DNA from: Nitrosomonas nitrosa
GTDB lineage: Bacteria; Pseudomonadota; Gammaproteobacteria; Burkholderiales; Nitrosomonadaceae
Assembly (NCBI RefSeq): GCF_003051105.1
Contig: NZ_QAOO01000010.1
Coordinates: 62,001 to 126,000 of the forward strand
Length of the DNA: 64,000 bases
Direction of reading: 5' to 3'
Shown: piece by piece, positions 1 through 8,621 of the stretch
How the letters are laid out: the number at the start of each line of letters is the position of its first letter
Numbering within the stretch: the stretch's first letter is position 1
The notes under the pieces: model-generated
The model's database searches: none
What the model saw: only the letters and a program-made list of their open reading frames with translations
Told to the model about the DNA's origin: nothing
Program-made: the position numbers and the translations under genes

Positions 1-570
1 TATTTGGTTTGATCATTTTAGAAAATTTGAGTATTTTTAGTACATCATAATAAAGATTCTTTCCTCCATTGACTTTTTCCAAAGTTGCTTACTGGTTTGT
101 GCGAAAGAAATAGTATCGCCAGCTTCACAATTGTTTTCCTATAGATCATTAAAATCTTTCAGGATTCAATTTTTTCCTTATTTTCTATCATAGGGTGGTC
201 AAGATGGCCTAGCATAAAATAGTGAACAATATAGCAGTTTTCTGGCGATTTTCTATTTGCTGGGCAATAATAAAACGGAACTAATTAAATACGTGTTGAT
301 CCTCATTGGGAGGGCAGTAGAGCGTCGAAGTTACGCATATATTAAAAATAAATCTGAATCTGGCCATACGCAAAGGCGAATACCCTTTTCAAGAGAATAT
401 ATTATCTCAAGCATTAATATTTGTTATCCAAATATGCCACTTCTTTCCCAATTTTTAACTTGATATTCCGATTTTAGAAATATTTAGCTTTCTATCTTGT
501 ATCTCAGGTGATACTTTAAATTTTTTAACGAGTCTTTTTTATCAATATCAATTCTAGAAGGAGCCAATCG
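1..570. other. AT-rich stretch without a recognisable gene
   Basis: The first 570 bases are AT-rich and I see no gene I can support. A 68-codon open frame at 257-463 begins with TTG, has no clear ribosome binding site and its translation looks like no family I know, so I leave it out. The last 20 bases hold the AGAAGGAG ribosome binding site of the next gene. A promoter for that gene is probably here but no convincing -35/-10 pair was found. Confidence 0.6.
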
Positions 571-1227
571 ATGAAGTATTCTTTATCATTTTTGATTGCC
601 ACAATAACATTGTTTAGCGCATTGTTCAGTAATCAGGCGTTTGCACGTTCCCTCTGGATTGAAGGTGATGTCCTCGATGGTTTGCATAGCAAGCTTTATT
701 TTGGTGAGTATGGTGAAAATCAGCGCGAATCATCGCCAGGTGAACTGGATCATATCGTTTCTCCTTCTGTTTCAGTATTTGATACAGAGGGTGTTGAGAA
801 AGAAGTGACAGCCGAAAAAAGCGGCAATCATTTCGTGATCCCTAGTGGAAGAACTGTTTTAGTACAAGCGCTCAATCAACCTGTTGAAGAAATAAAGCGT
901 GACGGTAAGTCTATTTTTGTCAAACCCTATTTCTATGCACGCCTAGGCGCTGAGGGGAGCATGCCGTTAGATATCAAGCAGAATGGTAATAAATTGTCAC
1001 TCTACTTTAGAAACAAACCATTAGCCGATGCGAGTATTCGCATCATTGCGTCAAATGGTTGGGAAAGACGGCTACGTACCAATGAGAATGGAGAAGTTAC
1101 CTTTACACTTCCAGGTTTAGGCATTTATATCGTAGAAGCGGAATACGAAAATAATCAACCCGGCGAATTTGAGGGTAAAGCCTATACACGTGAAATTCAT
1201 ACGGCGACGCTAAGCATTTATCAATAA
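571..1227 (+). CDS. DUF4198-type periplasmic protein
   Basis: Protein of 218 residues. It starts with a classical signal peptide (hydrophobic residues 6-20, cleavage probably after the AFA near residue 25). The mature part looks like the DUF4198 (NikM-like) family of secreted beta-sandwich proteins: a first domain with the segment SGRTVLVQALNQP and a C-terminal half (about residues 130-218) with a carboxypeptidase-regulatory-like fold, including the turn NENGEVTFTLPGLGIYIVEA. DUF4198 proteins are often found near metal uptake genes, but none is adjacent here, so the ligand is unknown. The ATG is preceded by AGAAGGAG at a good distance. It stands alone and converges on tamB. Export is well supported; the family call is moderately sure. 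Confidence 0.72.
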   Translation: MKYSLSFLIATITLFSALFSNQAFARSLWIEGDVLDGLHSKLYFGEYGENQRESSPGELDHIVSPSVSVFDTEGVEKEVTAEKSGNHFVIPSGRTVLVQALNQPVEEIKRDGKSIFVKPYFYARLGAEGSMPLDIKQNGNKLSLYFRNKPLADASIRIIASNGWERRLRTNENGEVTFTLPGLGIYIVEAEYENNQPGEFEGKAYTREIHTATLSIYQ

Positions 1228-1355
1228 TAATGGCTGTTCGCTGACAACGGCGTACATCGCGTGTGTCGTCCCAGTCGAATGCCACTGGTTATTGAAGTAC
1301 GATGACAAGGGTTTGGAATATGGCGTTTTTATAGTTTAATCTTTTTCCATTACGC

Positions 1356-4300
1356 TCAATCCAATTGAAAAGTATAGAAAATATCAACGGCGTTATCTTC
1401 GCCGGCGCGCGTTACGACTGAAATATTGCTTGTCAGACTGTACGTGAGTTTTGTGATGCCTGTTGCTGTGGTCGTCAGTCCTCGTTCGTAACTCAGGTAA
1501 GCGCGTGAGGAAAGACGCTTCCCCACGGTGCCTATTTGACTGGTTAGTGGATCGCCGGTGCCTTGCTGGCGGATTGAAAATTCATCCACACCCAGTGCGC
1601 CACCGATTTGGTCCATAATCCCACCGCCTGATTGTCCACCGAGAATGGAACTTGCTGCTGTGAGCAACAGTGAAGTATCCATTCCACTGGCATCTGGTGC
1701 GCGACCGAGCACAATCCAGGATAATTTCTCGGCATCTGGAACGTCAGGCGTGGAGACCAACCTAATGATTGGGTTACGCACAGATCCTGTCACTTCCACG
1801 CCCGCTTTAACGGGTAAATTGTTGCGTACTGCCAGGACGTTGAGCCCTGGATCATCCAGCGGACCGTCGAAGCTGACAATGCCGCGCTGTACTTTCAAAC
1901 TTTGGCCATAGGCATTGAAAGACGTATCACGTGCAGTGATCGTGCCAACTGCATGCAATGCTTGCCCTGGTTGACTGCTTAAGTGCAATTGCCCCGCTAG
2001 CCGGCCTTCCAAGCCGGAAGCACGTAAATAAAAATGTTCGCCTAAATCCAGTGCCGCATCCAGATTGACCAGTAGTTTCTCTGCATCTTCAGGAGGGGGT
2101 GTTTGTCCGATAATGACGACATCATCAGCTAATTGGGGGCGCCCAGCTTCAGGTTGCAGGATAAAGCCCGCATCGGCAGTGATTTTGCCACCGATAGTAA
2201 GCTGTTGATCATTCAAGCTGATCTGGCCATCGCCGGATGCAATGATCCAGCGGTTAGCTTGTTGCGAGAGGGGGAGATGATCAATTTCAATATTCGCATG
2301 GCTACGCCGATCTTGATAATCGATAGCGCCCGTAACCTTGAGCTGGCCCGTTTTTTTGGGAAGCTCGATCTTGGATAAGAGACGATCTTTGGGCGGGGGT
2401 TCATGCGGTGCGTCGAATGTAAGCGTGTTAATTTGTAAGGTAGCCTGATCAAAAGCGATAGAGAGTGCTCCGTTCTCCAAATGGATGCCTTCATCGAGCA
2501 AGGCAATACCCAGTGTATCGCCTTGAATAGTGCCGTCTAGCCTGGGCTGATCAAATGTACCGCTTGCCCGTGCTTGCAAGGAGAGCTGCCCGTTACTCTT
2601 CAGATTACTGTCTACCACTGGCCCAACCCAGGATAAGTCAGCAATGTGTATATTCATTTTGCCACTCAGTGGGCGATCTTGTGCGATTTGCCATCCTCCC
2701 TCCTTGGAGATTAAAGGGAGCACACCGCTCGCGATCGTTTCACCAATACGGTTACCATGAATGATCATTTCCACTGTCAGATTGTCATCCAATGCACGTG
2801 CATCGAATTGTAGACGCTGTAATCCTAATTGTACGGGGTTTCCCTCCAGGAACAGGGTCCAATCCCCTTTTTTTCGTTCGATATGTATATGCCCGGTGAG
2901 CTGTTTCCCAGCCGTGATATTCCATTCACCGCCCATTTGTAGGGGTTCAATATTTTGGGGTGGTTTTTCATTAGGTCTCAGGGTAATTTCGGATAGCGTT
3001 CCGCGGCTCGACCATTGGCGTGGTGTCCAAATTGTTTCGAGCAAGCTGATTTCGCCTTCTGCAATGGCTATTTGGGTAGATTCCAGCGCGATTCGGTGTT
3101 GGCTGATATGTAGAGCGGGTTGGTTGACTAAGTGAGTAGGCATACCTCCCGTGACAGATAATTTTTGTATCGTGCCGTTCCATCCAAAATCCTGGGGTTT
3201 TTCCCGTGAGAAGGTAAGTTTGCCCGTTGTTTGGAAAGAGAGATGGGCGTCTTGTGGCAAACCTGATTCGATACCGAGCGTATGACGTGCCAAATTGCCA
3301 GTCAACGTGACGGTGGGATTTTTCAGATAATCATCTGTGGCCGAGCGATAGTTGGCCGCTTGAATGGCCAAAGTGGTGGCGGTTTCATGTAGATCGCCAT
3401 TGATCTTCAGTTTCGATAGTTGATGGTTTTCACCTAGCACTAAACGTTTTGCACTGCTTTCAATCAGCAGGCGAGGCGAATCAAAAGTGTCAGCCAGTGT
3501 GAGCTGTGCCTTGATATCGCCTTCAATGCCCATTCCAAGCTGTGCAAGTGCGGGTGCGACAATATTCACTATTAATCGATCACCCTTGATACCAAAGGCA
3601 CCTTTAGTATCGAATCGGTTGCTGCCGATCTGCAAGTGGATATCGCTTTTGATGCGACGTGTTGCATCAAATGTCAGCTGTCCTTTACCTGCTACCGGCT
3701 GTCGAGCGAAATGGCTTTTGGCTATGGCAAATCCAAGCTTGCCCTCGATGGAGGGTGAAAGCTTTCCTGATAATGTGACCGTTGCGTTCAAATTCGAGGG
3801 AGGGGCTTGTACCAGCGTAGCCAGGTTGAATTGACTGAGCTTGCCTTCAAAATGGAAGGATTGTGCGTCATCCCAATTTAAACGGCCTTGTCCTGTAAGT
3901 GCGGATGCTGCATGGCGCAGGGAGAGCTTTTCCAAATTTATCATCGCATCTGTACGGGTCAGGCTTGTTTCCAACGATAATGCGCCGTCACGCAACGAAA
4001 TCATGCCATACTGCGTTCCGATGTCGCCTGTAAGTTGGATGTTGCCACTGATTTTGGCGGGTTGTAATCGTGTATCCAGCGCTGCTGGATTGACCTGATT
4101 TACCTTTATCTTGGCAGTGCCGGTCGCGTGCGCGATATGCCAGGCAATATGGCCTGTAATGCTCGCTTGATCGGTTAATTGCAACAGTAGCTCGTCGAGC
4201 TGAATTTCCTCCATCGTAATGGCTGGATGGGCGCGTATTTCTGTCACGGGTAACCCTTTCTGATCAAGAGGTTGGGGCAGCTTGTTTTTTATGATCACGC

Positions 4301-5216
4301 TTCCCGCCAGTTTTCCGGTGACCGCTTCAGTAAGTGCCGTGGCAATGGATAGGTCGGCTTTGGGTAGATCAGCCAGAAAGGTTTGTGGATTCAGTTCGTC
4401 TATCGATAAATGTAGCGCAGCCAGCGGCATGGTTGCAAAAGGACGTGCTATGAATGTTCCGCTTCCTTTTGCACCCGCGCTCGTTCCCGCTATTTTTCCC
4501 TGGATTTCCTCCAAGTTGCCGTCAAGCACAATCGAGACCATTCCCTCAGGGGCCGCAACAGAAGAGGTATGTAATCGGTCAAGCGACGCGCGCAAACTGA
4601 GATTAAAGGGACGATCAGGGCCTAACCGGGCCGATCCCTGAAGCATTCCAAAAGGCAGTTTTGCTTTGATTTCCTGTAACTGATGTTGGTGCTCATCGCT
4701 TTTCAGACGGGCGGTGAGATGGGCGATCATGACATCGGGAGTATCATGACCGAGCGTAAACATTTGTATGGAGCCAATATCGACCTGCTGCAGCGAAATT
4801 GTCAAGGGGAGGCGCAAGCTTTCCGGCAAAGTGGCGGGTTCGGTCGAAGGGGCTGAATGCATTTCAATAGCACCGATGGTCAATGCGTTGATTTCCAATC
4901 GACTTGAAAACAATCGTTGCGGTTGCCATTGCAATTCAAGGTCGTCTATCGTCAGGCGCAGGTCTTCACTTGCATAGCGCATTTTTTGGATCGTTAATGC
5001 ACGCAAGCTGCCATTGATCTGCTCAAATTGAACGCTTTCTCCGCTAAGACGCGAAGCCATCGAGAGCAAAAAACGGAGCCCGGCATTACTGGTGGCGAGC
5101 CAAATGCTGCTTGCGATCAATACGAAGATCAGTGAAAACAAGGTGTAGAGAAACCAGGGTCGTTTTCTTTTTTCCTTTTGACCCTGGTTATTGGTATCGG
5201 TATCGTATTCTTTCAT
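1356..5216 (-). CDS. tamB: Translocation and assembly module subunit TamB
   Basis: Protein of 1286 residues, close to the roughly 1260 of E. coli TamB. TamB is an inner-membrane-anchored periplasmic protein that spans the periplasm as a long beta-taco groove; with TamA it supports insertion of some outer membrane proteins and is implicated in phospholipid transport. Visible here: a basic N-terminus, one membrane anchor at about residues 20-43, a very long run of amphipathic beta-strand repeats, and a C-terminal DUF490 domain (about residues 950-1286) with the segment GTVGKRLSSRAYLSYERGL near the end. It lies 12 bases behind tamA on the same strand, so the two are surely cotranscribed. No truncation or frameshift seen. 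Confidence 0.95.
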   Translation of the reverse strand: MKEYDTDTNNQGQKEKRKRPWFLYTLFSLIFVLIASSIWLATSNAGLRFLLSMASRLSGESVQFEQINGSLRALTIQKMRYASEDLRLTIDDLELQWQPQRLFSSRLEINALTIGAIEMHSAPSTEPATLPESLRLPLTISLQQVDIGSIQMFTLGHDTPDVMIAHLTARLKSDEHQHQLQEIKAKLPFGMLQGSARLGPDRPFNLSLRASLDRLHTSSVAAPEGMVSIVLDGNLEEIQGKIAGTSAGAKGSGTFIARPFATMPLAALHLSIDELNPQTFLADLPKADLSIATALTEAVTGKLAGSVIIKNKLPQPLDQKGLPVTEIRAHPAITMEEIQLDELLLQLTDQASITGHIAWHIAHATGTAKIKVNQVNPAALDTRLQPAKISGNIQLTGDIGTQYGMISLRDGALSLETSLTRTDAMINLEKLSLRHAASALTGQGRLNWDDAQSFHFEGKLSQFNLATLVQAPPSNLNATVTLSGKLSPSIEGKLGFAIAKSHFARQPVAGKGQLTFDATRRIKSDIHLQIGSNRFDTKGAFGIKGDRLIVNIVAPALAQLGMGIEGDIKAQLTLADTFDSPRLLIESSAKRLVLGENHQLSKLKINGDLHETATTLAIQAANYRSATDDYLKNPTVTLTGNLARHTLGIESGLPQDAHLSFQTTGKLTFSREKPQDFGWNGTIQKLSVTGGMPTHLVNQPALHISQHRIALESTQIAIAEGEISLLETIWTPRQWSSRGTLSEITLRPNEKPPQNIEPLQMGGEWNITAGKQLTGHIHIERKKGDWTLFLEGNPVQLGLQRLQFDARALDDNLTVEMIIHGNRIGETIASGVLPLISKEGGWQIAQDRPLSGKMNIHIADLSWVGPVVDSNLKSNGQLSLQARASGTFDQPRLDGTIQGDTLGIALLDEGIHLENGALSIAFDQATLQINTLTFDAPHEPPPKDRLLSKIELPKKTGQLKVTGAIDYQDRRSHANIEIDHLPLSQQANRWIIASGDGQISLNDQQLTIGGKITADAGFILQPEAGRPQLADDVVIIGQTPPPEDAEKLLVNLDAALDLGEHFYLRASGLEGRLAGQLHLSSQPGQALHAVGTITARDTSFNAYGQSLKVQRGIVSFDGPLDDPGLNVLAVRNNLPVKAGVEVTGSVRNPIIRLVSTPDVPDAEKLSWIVLGRAPDASGMDTSLLLTAASSILGGQSGGGIMDQIGGALGVDEFSIRQQGTGDPLTSQIGTVGKRLSSRAYLSYERGLTTTATGITKLTYSLTSNISVVTRAGEDNAVDIFYTFQLD

Positions 5217-5228
5217 CTGATGTCCAAG

Positions 5229-7043
5229 CTAGAATGCAACCGCAATCGAAAAATGTACCCGCAATGTGCCGGTATCATGCCGTCTGGCTAAATCAAGCGC
5301 AAAAGGACCCGCCGGACTGCGCCAGCGGATACCGCTGCCATAGCCGAGCGATGGATTGAAGGATTGCCAGCTATCAGCGGCATCCCCAATGTCAGCGAAT
5401 ACTGCCCCTCCCCAATTTTGGGTGAGCCAACGGACATATTCGAGCGTTCCCGTGCCCAGTACACGTCCACCAACGATGGCATCACCTTCACGTACCCCCA
5501 GGCTTAAAAAATCATGCCCTCTCACGGAATTGATGCCCCCGGCACGGAATAAATATTCCTGAGGTATACCTTGCCGGGATGAGGCAAGAGTTTGTCCGAT
5601 TTCTGCACGAAAAAACAAGACGTCACGCTTGCCGATCGGCCACCAATGCTGGTGACGTCCATACAATCGGAGAAAATCGCGCTCTGAAAGAATATGTTGA
5701 CTACCGCCACCGACGCGCAGCTCCGTAATATTCCCACGTCTGACATGCAGTGGATCATCAACTGAGCGGTAACGCCACCAGGTATCTAATGCGAGTGCTT
5801 GAATGACGGTATCAGGTGCGCCAACTGGGTTTTTTTCTTCTCTTTGCCAATTAATGCCGACTTGGGTTTGCATGTTTTCCTGAATATGGGTACCGCTCAA
5901 ACCGAGTCGCTGATTGAAGGTTTTCAGATTTTCGATATCCGTCAATTGAACGCTGGCCCCTAATCCATACTGAAGATTGTATTCATTGGGCAGAGTGTCG
6001 ATCTTTGCAGAAAATGTTTGACGTTTTTGCTCATAGCGCAACAAGCTACTTAAAATCCAGGCGCGATCAAGAAAATTATAGCTTTGATAATTGACTTCAC
6101 CTCGTGCTCCGTTGTTAGAACTATACCCCACACCGATACCGATTCGCTTGGAGCGAGCCTCTGTCAGAAGAATATCGATAGGGGCTGCTTGATGCTGCGT
6201 AACATCCGGCCGAATACTGACCGTGGCGGAGCTGAACTGGGGGAGGTTTTGCAAGGTCGCTTGCAGCGCGAGCAATTTATCCCTGCGATAGGGATCCCCT
6301 TTTTTAAAGAGGACTTTACTGCGAACCAGATTGGGATCATAACGCTCCAATCCGCTAATATTCAAATCACCAAAATAAAAAATAGGCCCCGAGTCGACTA
6401 CGAGATGGAGCGTTGCACTTGCAGTAGCAGGGTCAACTTTTGCCTCACTCTTGATCAACCGGGCTGCGGCGTATTCATTGCTGGTCAAATTGGCAAGCAA
6501 GGATGATTTAGCTTCTTCCCAGGCGGCATTCCTAAAAAATTTGCGAGGGGTTAACGGCCAATTTGCCCGTAACTGCGCTATCCGATTACGAAACTCGGGA
6601 GCGTCTTTAGCGATTTCCCCTTGAAATTCGATATTAAGCTCTGTGACACGGGTTCGCGGCCCTGGTACGACTTTCAGCAAGCGTTTACCGTCGGGCAAAT
6701 CATTTTCCAACGTAATCGTCGGTGTAAAATAGCCTTCGGTCGCGAGCAATTCGGTGACTTCCTGCCGCGTCTTGCGCACAAATGAGGCTCGTGCAGTATC
6801 ATCGGAAAACGGCTCGGTCGGGAAAGAGAAATATTTTTCAATTACATTCCTGACGGATTTGGGCGCTGACAGCTCGATAATGCCTGCTTCCTTTTTTTTA
6901 TCGCTGCCCTGAATCGCTTGTGCTGCGGTAATAGGGGCGCCAAGTAAAAGCAAAGCGATACACAAGGCAAGAAGGATTCGCTGTGCATTACGAAAATCAA
7001 TTGAAGCGTTCGTTGTAGATTGAATTGAACGTATGACCGTCAT
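5229..7043 (-). CDS. tamA: Translocation and assembly module subunit TamA (Omp85 family)
   Basis: Protein of 604 residues (E. coli TamA is 577). It is the outer membrane partner of TamB: an Omp85 protein with N-terminal POTRA domains in the periplasm and a C-terminal 16-stranded barrel. Visible: a signal-type hydrophobic segment at about residues 24-44, POTRA-like repeats at about 55-285 (for example LDLNISGLERYDPN-like strands before the segment KVLFKKGDPYRRDKL), and a barrel domain with the Omp85 motif VRGHDFLSLG at about 510. The protein ends in a phenylalanine (IAVAF), the usual signal for barrel assembly. It lies between efp and tamB on the same strand; the gap to efp is 78 bases, so a shared transcript is possible. 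Confidence 0.95.
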   Translation of the reverse strand: MTVIRSIQSTTNASIDFRNAQRILLALCIALLLLGAPITAAQAIQGSDKKKEAGIIELSAPKSVRNVIEKYFSFPTEPFSDDTARASFVRKTRQEVTELLATEGYFTPTITLENDLPDGKRLLKVVPGPRTRVTELNIEFQGEIAKDAPEFRNRIAQLRANWPLTPRKFFRNAAWEEAKSSLLANLTSNEYAAARLIKSEAKVDPATASATLHLVVDSGPIFYFGDLNISGLERYDPNLVRSKVLFKKGDPYRRDKLLALQATLQNLPQFSSATVSIRPDVTQHQAAPIDILLTEARSKRIGIGVGYSSNNGARGEVNYQSYNFLDRAWILSSLLRYEQKRQTFSAKIDTLPNEYNLQYGLGASVQLTDIENLKTFNQRLGLSGTHIQENMQTQVGINWQREEKNPVGAPDTVIQALALDTWWRYRSVDDPLHVRRGNITELRVGGGSQHILSERDFLRLYGRHQHWWPIGKRDVLFFRAEIGQTLASSRQGIPQEYLFRAGGINSVRGHDFLSLGVREGDAIVGGRVLGTGTLEYVRWLTQNWGGAVFADIGDAADSWQSFNPSLGYGSGIRWRSPAGPFALDLARRHDTGTLRVHFSIAVAF

Positions 7044-7121
7044 TAATCCGGGATGCCAATTTTGCTTGCATGAAATTGATCGTACTTTTCCAAACCAGCA
7101 AAGTGGGTGTTTAAAATGGGC

Positions 7122-7688
7122 TTAAATGCGTTCGATATACTCACCACTATCTGTATTGACTTTGATTTTCTCGCCTTGTAGAACAAAAGACGGTACCATG
7201 ACGACCAATCCCGTTTCCAAGGTTGCGGGTTTAGACGAGCTGGTGGCTGTTGCGCCTTTGAGGCTGGGTTCCGTGTCAACGACAGTCAATATGACACTGG
7301 AAGGAAGCTGCACGCCGATTGGGCGATCATTGTGAAAATTGACCAGCACGTCCGTATTGGGTAACAGGTATTCGCTTTGTCCTTCGAGAAAGTCTTGCGA
7401 CAGATTGAGCTGCTCGTAGGTTTGCTTGTCCATAAAGACGTAATCATTGCCTTCCTGGTAGAGGAAGGTCATTTCCCGTGGCTCGACCAGTGCGCGTTCA
7501 ACTTTATCTTCGGTACGGAAACGCTGGTTTGTTTTGGTGCCTGCTTCGATATCCTTCATTTCGACTTGCATGAATGCGCCCCCACGGCCACCGACATGAA
7601 CATGGTAACATTTCAATATACGCCAGATCCGTTTGTCCCATTCGATCAGATTGCCGACGCGGATTTCTGTTGCGAGAACTTTTGTCAT
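7122..7688 (-). CDS. efp: Translation elongation factor P, arginine-tip form
   Basis: Protein of 188 residues, the normal EF-P length. EF-P binds the ribosome between the P and E sites and relieves stalling at polyproline. The three beta-barrel domains are intact: KOW-like N-domain (1-65), OB domain (66-128) and C-terminal OB domain ending GEYIERI. In most EF-Ps the tip of the first domain carries a modified lysine within PGKG; here the loop reads HVGGRGGAF, placing Arg35 at that position. It also differs from the EarP-rhamnosylated arginine type, whose loop is SGRN-like, and no earP is adjacent. The gene diverges from the glycosylase gene, with only 18 bases between the two chosen starts. 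Confidence 0.93.
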   Translation of the reverse strand: MTKVLATEIRVGNLIEWDKRIWRILKCYHVHVGGRGGAFMQVEMKDIEAGTKTNQRFRTEDKVERALVEPREMTFLYQEGNDYVFMDKQTYEQLNLSQDFLEGQSEYLLPNTDVLVNFHNDRPIGVQLPSSVILTVVDTEPSLKGATATSSSKPATLETGLVVMVPSFVLQGEKIKVNTDSGEYIERI

Positions 7689-7706
7689 TGTTAATTGATA
7701 TTCAAA

Positions 7707-8387
7707 ATGGCCATTTTACACCATAACACCCATTCTCCGAGCCTGCATGAGGCGTTGGCCGATTGCCGGCAATGCCACCGGCTGGCAAAATTCTTGGAAA
7801 CAGTCAAGACACAGTACCCAAGTTATCACGCCAAACCGGTACAGGCATTTGGAGATTCGTTATCTAAGCTGCTGATTATCGGTCTAGCGCCGGGCATGCA
7901 TGGCGCCAACCGGACGGGTAGGCCATTCACGGGGGATTTTGCGGGTATCTTGCTATATCAAACACTGCATAAATTTGGGTTGGCGAATCATCGCGAATCC
8001 ATTTCGGCGGCGGATGGATTGCAACTGTTGAGTTGCCGCATCACCAATGCTGTCAAGTGTCTCCCCCCGGCAAATAAGCCGCTGCCAGGCGAAATCAGGC
8101 AATGCAATGCTTATCTGGCCGCTGAAATAGCAGATTTCACAGTAAGGGGCGGGCGGGGAATTCTAGCACTTGGGAGAGTAGCGCATGAGGCGGGCCTTAT
8201 GGCGCTAGCCCTCAAGATGAAAAGCTATCCTTTCAGTCATGGTGCAGTCCACAACCTGCCCAACGGTTTGATGCTTTATGACAGCTATCATTGTAGTCGC
8301 TACAATACGCAAACCAAGCGCCTGACAGCTGAAATGTTCGAGCAAGTCATCGCTAGAGTATGCGCTGATCTGGCATTACCATCATAA
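7707..8387 (+). CDS. Uracil-DNA glycosylase, family 5 (UDGb) type
   Basis: Protein of 226 residues from the ATG at 7707; an in-frame TTG 12 bases upstream is a weaker choice. Removes uracil, and in family 5 also some other deaminated bases, from DNA as the first step of base excision repair. Evidence: an N-terminal Cys pair (CRQCHRL) and later cysteines of the kind that hold the 4Fe-4S cluster of family 4/5 enzymes; motif A in the form GLAPGMHGANRTGRPFTGD, with alanine rather than an acidic residue after the first glycine as expected for UDGb; and a C-terminal motif DSYHCSRYNTQTKRLT that contains the active-site histidine. It is followed 20 bases later by a tautomerase gene and then uvrC, so this is a small repair-rich run. 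Confidence 0.88.
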   Translation: MAILHHNTHSPSLHEALADCRQCHRLAKFLETVKTQYPSYHAKPVQAFGDSLSKLLIIGLAPGMHGANRTGRPFTGDFAGILLYQTLHKFGLANHRESISAADGLQLLSCRITNAVKCLPPANKPLPGEIRQCNAYLAAEIADFTVRGGRGILALGRVAHEAGLMALALKMKSYPFSHGAVHNLPNGLMLYDSYHCSRYNTQTKRLTAEMFEQVIARVCADLALPS

Positions 8388-8407
8388 TTATTTCGGGAGA
8401 AAAAGAA

Positions 8408-8596
8408 ATGCCTTACGTCAATATTCGTATTGCCGGCACTTTGAGCCGGGAGCAAAAAAAACAGATCGCCGAGGAAATTACCGATACCTTGGAAAGAGTA
8501 GGGAACAAACCCAAGTCGTACACCTATATTTCTTTTGACGAGATTCCCCATGAAAACTGGGCAATTGCGGGAACGTTGCTCGGTGAGGATAAATAG
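8408..8596 (+). CDS. 4-oxalocrotonate tautomerase family protein
   Basis: Protein of 62 residues, the typical size of a 4-oxalocrotonate tautomerase monomer. After removal of Met the N-terminus is Pro (PYVNIRIAGTLS), the general base of this superfamily. The rest follows the beta-alpha-beta plan (TLSREQKKQIAEEITDTLERV helix, then the strand SYTYISFDEIPHENW). These enzymes tautomerise enol/keto acids, but the substrate cannot be told from sequence. A ribosome binding site, GGGAGAAAAAG, precedes the ATG. It sits between the glycosylase gene and uvrC on the same strand. Confidence 0.88.
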   Translation: MPYVNIRIAGTLSREQKKQIAEEITDTLERVGNKPKSYTYISFDEIPHENWAIAGTLLGEDK

Positions 8597-8621
8597 CGTG
8601 CCGTAGCGGAGAAAATGCGTT

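Noticed and set aside
257..463. 68-codon open frame in the AT-rich left end
   Set aside because: TTG start, no ribosome binding site, no family resemblance and composition like its non-coding surroundings.
1558..1911. Plus-strand frame inside tamB
   Set aside because: Shadow of tamB on the opposite strand; low-complexity translation with no domain.
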